A DNA stretch of 5,035 nucleotides, from assembly GCA_021789565.1 (NCBI GenBank), contig JAJYJL010000767.1, positions 1-5,035 of the forward strand, read 5' to 3'. The DNA is from Acidobacteriota bacterium. GTDB taxonomy: Bacteria; Acidobacteriota; Terriglobia; UBA7540. Shown here piece after piece: positions 1-5,035 of the stretch. The notes beneath the pieces were generated by a model that worked only from the letters and a program-made list of their open reading frames with translations, was not told the DNA's origin and did not search any database. The first letter of the stretch is position 1. Each line of letters begins with the position of its first letter. The translations under genes and the position numbers were made by a program.

Positions 1-1391
1 TCGCCGAAATTGTGATCGATGCGGCCGATCAGTTCGTTATTGTTGGCGGGCTCGGTGAGATTACCGCGAAAGGCGAAAGTGTTGAGCTTGTCGCCGTTGG
101 TGTTGAAGCTGTTGGGTGCCGGCATGTATTGCTGCCACATCTTCTGGATCGCCGAACTCACCCCAATCATGCGAGGATCGCAGGGCAATCCCCCCGTAGG
201 GCCGCACGCCGTGGAGAGAGAAGCCGGATTGGAGAGGTCGAAAGACTGCACCCCGTTCTTCGCAGTGTTTATCTGGATGATGCCCGAGGCCAGGCTGGCC
301 GAGGGAACGGTGCGGGTCTGTTTGCCAACGATGTTATACGGGTTCCGGGACCCAATAAAGCTAAAATAAAAATATGTCTTGCCCCCTGCCACTTTGGGAG
401 TCATGGGCCCGCCGATGTCGAAGCCAAAGAAGTTCTGGTGGCTTTTGGGTTTCGTAACACCAGTGAAGTTGTTGCTCCAGGAATTGGCATTGAGCCAGGA
501 ACCCTGGAAGAAGTCATATCCGGAGCCGTGCCAATGGTCGTGACCGCGCTTGGTAACAGCGAGAATTTCACCGCCCGCGGAGGTGCTGAAGTCGGCCGTG
601 GTGTTGTTGGTGTTCACCGTCACTTCTTGAATGGTTTGGATGGGAGTGGGAACGATGCCCCTTTGGGAGCCGCTGAAGTTGTTAATGTATCCGTTGTCGC
701 CTTCGAGGCCGCTGGTGTTGGTGGCGCCATCAAGGACGAAGCTGTTTTGGTCGGCGGTAGCGCCAGCGACGCCGCCGCCATGAATATCATCCATCGTCCC
801 TCCGAACGTGGGCGAAGCAGTGGCCTGGTAATTGAGCAGGCTTGAAACGTCGTGGTTCATGACCGGGAGGTCCATCAGGTCGCCGGAGAGTGTCTGGCCC
901 ATGGTGGCACTCATGGTCTGCAGTTGGGCCGCGCCCGTGGCTGTGACCTGCACGGTCTGTGTGGTTTCTCCCACGTGAAGCGTTTCATTAATCGTGGTGG
1001 TCCGGCTGAGAACCGCTATGACGTCCATGACCTTGACCTTCTGAAAACCGGGCTTTGTGACCTCAAGCTCGTAGGTCCCGGGCTTGAGCGAGGGAAAAAC
1101 AAAGTGGCCCGCACTATTGGTGGGCATAAAATGTCCGGCGTTCGTTGCTGTGTCCGTGAGCCTGACCTTTGCGCCTACGATAACTGCGCCGGATTGGTCA
1201 GTCACCGTGCCAGCGATCGAACCGCTGGTTAAGGACTGGCCAAGCAAAACAACGGGGCAAAATGAAATCAATATCAAAGCAAGTGCCAGAGGTTTAAAGC
1301 TGCTTGTGGATTCTCCTTTCCTGAAACAAGAATGCCATTCCAAGAGCCTTCGGCCTCCCTTTGAGACCCCTTGCCCAAAAAGTTTGGTCAT
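1..1391 (-). CDS. TonB-dependent receptor with N-terminal carboxypeptidase-regulatory-like domain (N-terminal part; C-terminus beyond window)
   Basis: The frame is open for 463 codons from ATG 1391 to the left edge, so the gene is cut by the window, not by a mutation. Residues 1-33 are a polar, basic lead. Residues 34-51 are hydrophobic (core ALALILISF), giving a likely signal peptide ending near GQS (51-53). Residues 57-120 fit a carboxypeptidase-regulatory-like beta-sandwich (GSIAGTVTDQSGA, then PGTYELEVTKPGFQ). Plug-like blocks follow: LPVMNHDVSSLL at 175-186, FVLDGATNTSG at 218-228, GGEILAVTKRG at 273-283 and HGSGYDFF at 288-295. Barrel-entry blocks are FFGFDIGGPM (321-330), KTYFYFSF (338-345) and IGRIDHNFG (455-463). 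Cys396 and Cys404 could form a loop disulfide. Members of this Oar-like family are usually about 1000-1200 residues, so more than half is missing. The predicted role is TonB/ExbBD-driven import across the outer membrane. The ligand cannot be inferred. The family is firm; the substrate is unknown. Confidence 0.9.
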   Translation of the reverse strand, partial: MTKLFGQGVSKGGRRLLEWHSCFRKGESTSSFKPLALALILISFCPVVLLGQSLTSGSIAGTVTDQSGAVIVGAKVRLTDTATNAGHFMPTNSAGHFVFPSLKPGTYELEVTKPGFQKVKVMDVIAVLSRTTTINETLHVGETTQTVQVTATGAAQLQTMSATMGQTLSGDLMDLPVMNHDVSSLLNYQATASPTFGGTMDDIHGGGVAGATADQNSFVLDGATNTSGLEGDNGYINNFSGSQRGIVPTPIQTIQEVTVNTNNTTADFSTSAGGEILAVTKRGHDHWHGSGYDFFQGSWLNANSWSNNFTGVTKPKSHQNFFGFDIGGPMTPKVAGGKTYFYFSFIGSRNPYNIVGKQTRTVPSASLASGIIQINTAKNGVQSFDLSNPASLSTACGPTGGLPCDPRMIGVSSAIQKMWQQYMPAPNSFNTNGDKLNTFAFRGNLTEPANNNELIGRIDHNFG

Positions 1392-1398
1392 AAGTCAG

Positions 1399-1404
1399 CC
1401 TCCT
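1399..1404 (-). promoter_or_regulatory. Shine-Dalgarno of the TonB-dependent receptor
   Basis: The minus strand reads AGGAGG, followed by 7 nt (CTGACTT) and then ATG at 1391. This is a consensus ribosome binding site at ideal spacing. It decides the start in favour of 1391 even though that leaves an unusually long polar stretch before the signal-peptide core. Between that ATG and the hydrophobic core there is no in-frame ATG or GTG. Confidence 0.85.
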
Positions 1405-1456
1405 CATTTGTACGATACCGGACACGCACTCCGGCGCTATGTTTCTGCCTGCAGCC

Positions 1457-1472
1457 TGTTGCAATTGCCACA
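1457..1472. promoter_or_regulatory. operator-like inverted repeat upstream of the receptor
   Basis: The 16 bases TGTTGCAATTGCCACA form a near-perfect palindrome around GCAATTGC. The two 8-base halves match at 7 of 8 positions. It lies 66-81 bp upstream of the receptor ATG, a plausible place for a dimeric regulator to bind. The size and symmetry suit a helix-turn-helix dimer, but no regulator gene is in the window, so the function is inferred. Confidence 0.35.
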
Positions 1473-1530
1473 AAATACAAGAGCTGCAGCTAGATTGCCC
1501 CAAGTCCCACAGCGGGATTTCAATACTTAC

Positions 1531-1556
1531 TTGCGGACAAAATTGTTTGTGCGCAA
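1531..1556. promoter_or_regulatory. 11-bp inverted repeat with 4-nt spacer, operator or hairpin
   Basis: The arms TTGCGGACAAA and TTTGTGCGCAA are complementary at 10 of 11 positions around the spacer ATTG. The site lies about 140-165 bp upstream of the receptor start. There is no T-run directly after the stem on either strand, which argues against an intrinsic terminator. It could be an operator or an RNA hairpin in the receptor leader. Both this site and the one at 1457-1472 contain TTGC and GCAA-type half elements, but they are not obviously copies of one motif. Confidence 0.4.
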
Positions 1557-2159
1557 AGATTTGCCGGGAGGACTAATTTGAAACCAACATCGACCGGGCC
1601 CATAAGGGTCGGCTATAGGATTAGAAGTACGAAATATAGTCCCAACTTTTCCCGGTTTTCTTTGAGCCAGATCCTCGTATTGAAGATCTGAAAGACGAAA
1701 CAACCGAGAGGACAATCCATGACAATGAGCGTAAGTAAGCTCCCACCATTCGCGGATTTGGTGAATCAATCATCAAGGTTTTCCTCCCGGAACAAGCCTC
1801 TTGATTTATCAAAATCCTCGAAGCTCATCTGCATAATAGAGGAGATTCGCATAACCCTGATTTCCAGAAGTCTCCAGAGTCTGAACCATCTATAATTTAT
1901 TAGTCGACCTTCAAAATATGGTGTAAAAGCCGTCGCTAAAATCTGTGACAATTTTCGTACGACTACCGTTCGGGAATGGGGTATATCACATAATTACAAT
2001 GTGGGCAAGTAAATCTTGCGAGACGTATAATCTTTTTTATCAAGATGATATGATGGATTCACCGTTTCGAGAATTTCTTTCTTTTTCATGTACTTTGAAT
2101 TCTGCGGTGGGAGCCTTCTGTTGGTGGTGGGTCGCTTGCGTTTATTCGGACACTGGCAA

Positions 2160-2172
2160 GAGTTCCGAACTC
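2160..2172. repeat. 13-bp perfect palindrome just downstream of mutY
   Basis: GAGTTCCGAACTC has perfect 6-bp arms around a single central base and begins about 25 bp beyond the mutY stop on the minus strand. With so small a centre it can only form a short hairpin. No T-tract follows on the minus strand, so I do not call it a terminator. It could be a protein-binding site or chance. Confidence 0.25.
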
Positions 2173-2196
2173 CCATAAACCGGATCGTGCGGGTTC

Positions 2197-3288
2197 CTAC
2201 ACAACTTTCCCTGGTGACGCAATACCTTCGCCAAGCTTCCTGGCGATCTTGCGCGCCAATTGAGATACCGCAGCCCGGTCAACGTCCGACGGCTGGAACC
2301 AGCGGAACCCATCCCCCGGCGAAGTTCCGGCAAACTCGCCCGTGTAGGCCTCAACACGGATTTGGCGATAGGTGATGTTGTGGCGAAGCTGGTGCGCGGA
2401 CTTTTTGATCGTGGGCGAGGAACCCAGCGCTGTCTGCAGCTTTTTCTTCAACAACGTCAGCGCCTGGCCGCGCGACTGTCCCAACGCTGAGGGGAAATTC
2501 CAGAGGTCGTCGAGGAGTCCGTCGTCCATGCCCCGGCACAATAGAATCCGGCGGTTTCTATAAAGTACGGCGGCCGCCATATACCATTCTTCCGCCCGGC
2601 GGCGGGGCCTTGGTTCGGGGAAGTTTTCGGGTTTGCCTGACTGGAATCCCCGGCACCAGCTTCGCAGAGGGCAACGGCCACATCGGGGCAAGTGCGGCAG
2701 ACAGAGCGTCTGTCCGAGTTCCATCAGTGCTTGATTGAAATTACCGGGACTTCGCCGTGAGAGAAGCCTGTCGAGATGTTCCTCGATGGCATTGCGGAAT
2801 CGCCGTTGGTGCAGATTTCCGCGCATCGCGAGGAAACGTGCCATCACCCTCGCCACATTTCCATCGAGGACGGCGAAGGGCTGGTTGTAGGCAATACTCA
2901 GCACCGCGCGCGCCGTATAGTCTCCTACGCCGGGAAGGGAACGAGCCTGCCTCATTTCCTTTGGGAATTGTCCGCCGTGTTTTTCTGCCATTTCCTGTGC
3001 AGCCTGGTGCAGGTTGCGGGCGCGGCGGTAATATCCCAGGCCTGACCATAGTTCCAGTACGCGTTCGAGCGGCGCGCCGGCCAGCCGTTCAACGGTGGGA
3101 AATTCCCGCAGGAAGCGCTGGTAATAGGGGATGACCGTGTCAATCTGCGTCTGCTGGAGCATGATCTCCGACACCCAGATGGTGTATGGAGACCGGGACG
3201 CTCGCCACGGCAGAGCGCGGGCCCGCAGCCGGTACCAGCGAAGCAGGGAGCGTCGGGCGGCGGCGCGTGAACGGTCGGTAAGTTCCAT
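2197..3288 (-). CDS. mutY: A/G-specific adenine DNA glycosylase MutY
   Basis: This 363-residue protein removes adenine mispaired with 8-oxoguanine, the last safeguard of the GO base-excision system. The N-terminal helix-hairpin-helix glycosylase domain spans about residues 10-215. It contains SEIMLQQTQIDTVIPYY (40-56) with catalytic Glu41, the hairpin LPGVGDYTARAVL (118-130), and VLDGNVARV (140-148) with catalytic Asp142. The [4Fe-4S] motif C-X6-C-X2-C-X5-C is complete at Cys196, 203, 206 and 212. Residues about 232-355 form the NUDIX-like 8-oxoG-recognition domain that separates MutY from endonuclease III. Its FSH-type loop reads Ile305-Thr306-Tyr307 if aligned through His303. The length is normal for bacterial MutY. 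The start agrees with the family, with LPWR at 26-29. It begins 9 bp after the VWA gene stop, and the preceding bases (TAATCCTCCGAT) contain no Shine-Dalgarno, so expression by coupling to the upstream gene is likely. Confidence 0.97.
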   Translation of the reverse strand: MELTDRSRAAARRSLLRWYRLRARALPWRASRSPYTIWVSEIMLQQTQIDTVIPYYQRFLREFPTVERLAGAPLERVLELWSGLGYYRRARNLHQAAQEMAEKHGGQFPKEMRQARSLPGVGDYTARAVLSIAYNQPFAVLDGNVARVMARFLAMRGNLHQRRFRNAIEEHLDRLLSRRSPGNFNQALMELGQTLCLPHLPRCGRCPLRSWCRGFQSGKPENFPEPRPRRRAEEWYMAAAVLYRNRRILLCRGMDDGLLDDLWNFPSALGQSRGQALTLLKKKLQTALGSSPTIKKSAHQLRHNITYRQIRVEAYTGEFAGTSPGDGFRWFQPSDVDRAAVSQLARKIARKLGEGIASPGKVV

Positions 3289-3297
3289 ATCGGAGGA

Positions 3298-4686
3298 TTA
3301 TTTCCGCGGGCGAATTGAATGCCGGCCGCGCAGGGATGATCTCGTGATCTCTTCGGGAGTCCCAGGCGCGTAATAGCCCGACGGCGCCTGCACGCCCATC
3401 AGGCCGTGATGGACAACCTGGACGCGAACGTTGTGGAAGCTGCCGTTTTCTCTCCAATCGGTTGGAGTGTATCCCAGCACATAATAAGCGGGCGGCAGTG
3501 GCATGGCGGCCTGGAAACCCGACTCCAAGTCATCCTTGTTGGCGACAAAGTTGCCGCCGGTCATCGTCGAGAGGCCCAGAAGCACGTCGGCCGACATTGA
3601 CGCCCGGTCGGCCAGCATCTGATTCTTGCCGGCCACGATGTATTCACGCTCTTTGTCCAGCCTGGGGTTGTTGGTGGGCGCGGGCTGCGGCAGCTGGCGG
3701 AGCAGGCCGGTCGTATCCAGCGCGCTGATGATAATGTGCAGACGAGTCGCGCGCCGCGCCAGCAGGTCAATCTGCCTGGCCTGCGAGCCTGCCAGAAATC
3801 CTGGCGAGGCGACAATGATGGAGCGCGGATCGGGCAACGTGGAAACGGCAGTAATCAGCTTATCGAGGCCGCCGAGCGTTTTCTGCGACTGCGCTTCGCT
3901 CTCAGCAATTTCCTGCGTGGCGCGGGTTTTGACGGTTTGCGTCATCCGATGCAGCGTTGCCGCCGGCAGGCTGCTCACGGGCGGGTCTTCCTGGCCGTTA
4001 TGCGATTCACAGGCATTCATGTCGTCAAGCGCGATCTGCAACGCCAGCGGATCATTCGCATAAAGTAGCATGAAGGACTGGAAATCTGAAAGCTGGGGGC
4101 AGGCCTTGGCCTGCGTGGCCCACGGCAGATGGGGCTTTATGGCCAGCAGCGCCGCGTGGAGTTTCTTCGGATCGTCGGTAAAGTTCAGCGTGATGTCGCC
4201 TGACGCTGTAAAGACTCCCACTTTGCTCCGCGGGCCCAGAGTTGAATGGAAGTAGGCGTAGGCGCTGTCCGTGACGCGGATAGTGTCGGTAAAGTCGTAA
4301 TGAAGATCGTCAAAGTAGAGTGCGGTGTAGCGGACCGTTCCGGGAACCTTCAGGTTCAAAACGGGCTGGGGAATGATGTTACCGGCAAAATCGGTGATCC
4401 TTTGCAGGCGGTTGTTGTCGTAGAGGCGGAAGTCGAGCTGACGCAGGTTATCGGCCGTCTCGCCGCGAACGTTGCGGACTACCGCGCAAAGCTCGACAGG
4501 GGGCGGCGCCGTCTTGTGTGCAACCGGCCGGACAGGTGCGGTTTTGGCTGTTGGGTGGCCCTTGCGGGTGGTTTGCCCGGCCTGCGCCGGAAGGCTGAAG
4601 ATCAGACCGGCGAGGGCACAGCACAGAAATACGCGGCTGGCCCATACGCGCCGCCGTGAAGCAAAACTATTCCTGCAATTTGTCAT
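3298..4686 (-). CDS. secreted VWFA-related acidobacterial-domain protein
   Basis: This 462-residue protein has a signal peptide: a basic lead (RRR at 11-13), a hydrophobic core at about 18-33, and likely cleavage after AQA at 36. A Lys/Pro/Thr/Ala-rich linker follows to about residue 63. Then comes a beta-rich segment, VELCAVVRNVRGETADNL (64-81), with LRQLDFRLYDN (81-91), typical of the entry to this family. The VWA-like fold begins with YTALYFDDLHYD (120-131) and SKVGVFTASGDITLNFTDD (154-172) and continues through RSIIVASPGF (288-297) and LHIIISALDTTGL (316-328). The C-terminal part has MTGGNFVANKDDLESGF (375-391) and PPAYYVLGYTP (398-408), as in TIGR03436-type proteins. The metal-site motif DxSxS is replaced by DDLH. 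Cys196 and Cys226 frame a family-specific insert. The protein is probably periplasmic or extracellular with unknown function and partners. The Shine-Dalgarno is weak (AGGG about 8 nt before the ATG). It is the first gene of a probable unit with mutY. Confidence 0.9.
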   Translation of the reverse strand: MTNCRNSFASRRRVWASRVFLCCALAGLIFSLPAQAGQTTRKGHPTAKTAPVRPVAHKTAPPPVELCAVVRNVRGETADNLRQLDFRLYDNNRLQRITDFAGNIIPQPVLNLKVPGTVRYTALYFDDLHYDFTDTIRVTDSAYAYFHSTLGPRSKVGVFTASGDITLNFTDDPKKLHAALLAIKPHLPWATQAKACPQLSDFQSFMLLYANDPLALQIALDDMNACESHNGQEDPPVSSLPAATLHRMTQTVKTRATQEIAESEAQSQKTLGGLDKLITAVSTLPDPRSIIVASPGFLAGSQARQIDLLARRATRLHIIISALDTTGLLRQLPQPAPTNNPRLDKEREYIVAGKNQMLADRASMSADVLLGLSTMTGGNFVANKDDLESGFQAAMPLPPAYYVLGYTPTDWRENGSFHNVRVQVVHHGLMGVQAPSGYYAPGTPEEITRSSLRGRHSIRPRK

Positions 4687-4783
4687 GAACGGACCCTGAA
4701 GGAGGGCGCTCTAACTGGAGCAAATCGGGTGCTGAGCCGGCAATACCTGCCTCCGTTGACCTCCCTTTCAACGCAGCAAGTCA

Positions 4784-4813
4784 AGTATCAGTTTTCGAAG
4801 GATGAATTGTCAA
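4784..4813 (-). promoter_or_regulatory. candidate sigma70-type promoter for the VWA-mutY unit
   Basis: On the minus strand a perfect -35 box TTGACA (4813-4808) is followed after 18 nt by GATACT (4789-4784), which matches TATAAT at 4 of 6 positions. Transcription would begin near 4776, leaving a leader of about 90 nt before the ATG at 4686. No other -35/-10 pair between 4687 and 4830 looked as good. A weaker alternative is TTGAAA with GGTATT further downstream. This is prediction from sequence only. Confidence 0.4.
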
Positions 4814-4841
4814 CTGCGCATTGGGTAGGTATGGGGCGCGC

Positions 4842-4918
4842 AAGAGTTGTAGCGGCAACTTTTACTGGTCAGTTGGCGGCGTGAAGCCGCCGCTACTGAA
4901 GCTGGGACCCACGCCGCC
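4842..4918. repeat. hairpin-rich intergenic repeat element (REP-like)
   Basis: Several inverted repeats are nested here. A first hairpin has arms AAGAGTTG and CAACTTTT (4842-4863, one G-T wobble). A second has perfect 6-bp arms GGCGGC and GCCGCC around GTGAA (4875-4891). The outer 8-bp arms GTAGCGGC (4849-4856) and GCCGCTAC (4889-4896) also pair. GGCGGCGT (4875-4882) can instead pair with ACGCCGCC (4911-4918). This arrangement, just upstream of a promoter candidate and outside genes, resembles REP-like elements dispersed between genes. A role as a terminator for a minus-strand gene off the right edge is possible, although no clean T-run follows the GC stem. Only one copy lies in the window, so its repeat status is inferred. 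Confidence 0.5.
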
Positions 4919-5035
4919 GTTTTCCGATTCTTGATTTGCCGGGCGCAATCTGTAATTCTTGAAAGCTTAAGGACGCAAAGGCCGCAACGTTCACGAGCCA
5001 GAGTGGCCGAAGAGTTTGTCGTGCAGGCGATTGCA
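4919..5035. other. unassigned right edge
   Basis: No gene can be supported here. On the plus strand one frame stays open from about 4853 to the edge, with TTG (4931) and GTG (5003) as possible starts, but it crosses the hairpin repeat and has no ribosome binding site. On the minus strand a frame entering from the right ends at a TGA at 4993-4991 and would give only a 14-residue tail (ending LFGHSGS). It could be the end of an upstream minus-strand gene, but it is too short to judge. Confidence 0.3.

Larger units (their letters stand above)
1392..2196. other. 805-bp AT-rich intergenic region, no gene recognised
   Basis: This stretch separates the receptor start from the mutY stop and is visibly richer in A+T than either gene. 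It holds short open frames on both strands. On the minus strand there is a stop-to-stop frame at about 1999-1766, with a possible TTG start at 1951. It is followed in another frame by one at 1769-1527 (TTG start). A 31-codon frame beginning MKKKEILETVNP starts at about 2089 and ends at 1994. A plus-strand frame runs 1945-2178. None has a convincing ribosome binding site or a family motif I know. No tRNA, rRNA, CRISPR array or clear insertion-sequence end is visible. The receptor's promoter should lie in the left part, but I could not pick a credible -35/-10 pair. The region may be a long regulatory leader, a decayed gene, or both. Confidence 0.6.

Noticed and set aside
12..845. 277-codon plus-strand open frame
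   Set aside because: It lies entirely antisense to the receptor, whose minus-strand frame carries clear family blocks across the same interval. The plus-strand product resembles no family and has no ribosome binding site.
1531..1556. Intrinsic terminator
   Set aside because: The stem is good, but there is no U-run on either strand directly after it, and no gene ends nearby in the right orientation apart from distant mutY.
1996..2007. CPHC motif suggesting a zinc ribbon
   Set aside because: The frame is only 32 codons between stops, has no start codon with a ribosome binding site, and lacks a second CxxC. One short motif is not enough to call a gene.
3626..4659. Long plus-strand open frames (145 and 137 codons) opposite the VWA gene
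   Set aside because: These are mirror frames of a GC-rich gene with strong family signatures on the minus strand. No start signals or domain features are visible.
4875..4891. Rho-independent terminator for a gene beyond the right edge
   Set aside because: The GC-rich stem is not followed by a T-tract on the minus strand. The overlapping alternative arms fit a repeat element better.
5003..5035. Start of a plus-strand gene at GTG 5003
   Set aside because: Only 11 codons lie inside the window, and there is no convincing Shine-Dalgarno upstream. The open frame continues back through the hairpin repeat, as expected of chance in GC-rich DNA.
1..5035. CRISPR array, tRNA, rRNA, integrase or transposase gene
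   Set aside because: I looked for regular spaced repeats, cloverleaf-like sequence and recombinase motifs on both strands and saw none. The window is not an obvious mobile or defence island.

Overview
The window reads as chromosomal DNA of an acidobacterium (phylum Acidobacteriota). The case rests on two gene types. One is a surface receptor with an N-terminal carboxypeptidase-regulatory-like domain and an Oar-like TonB-dependent architecture. The other is a secreted protein of the 'VWFA-related Acidobacterial domain' type. The coding parts are GC-rich. The assignment comes from recognising families by eye, not from a database search.

All three recognisable genes lie on the minus strand. From right to left (the direction of transcription) they are a secreted VWA-like protein (4686-3298), the adenine DNA glycosylase MutY (3288-2197), and the N-terminal 463 residues of a TonB-dependent receptor (from 1391, running off the left edge). 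The VWA gene and mutY are 9 bp apart and look like one transcription unit. A sigma70-like promoter candidate lies at 4813-4784. mutY has no Shine-Dalgarno of its own and may depend on translation of the VWA gene. The receptor lies beyond an 805-bp gap, has a perfect AGGAGG ribosome binding site, and is probably a separate unit.

The gap at 1392-2196 is visibly richer in A+T than the genes. It contains short open frames on both strands but no gene I recognise. Two operator-like inverted repeats (1457-1472 and 1531-1556) sit in its receptor-proximal part. The right-hand non-coding stretch (4687-5035) holds the promoter candidate and a compact cluster of hairpins (4842-4918) that looks like a dispersed intergenic repeat. 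The last ~115 bases are unassigned.

Functionally, MutY removes adenine mispaired with 8-oxoguanine. The VWA protein is predicted to be exported, with unknown function. The receptor is predicted to sit in the outer membrane and import an unknown ligand. I found no clear new system. The points most worth checking are the VWA-mutY pairing, the altered 8-oxoG-sensing loop of MutY, the hairpin repeat, and the unexplained AT-rich spacer.
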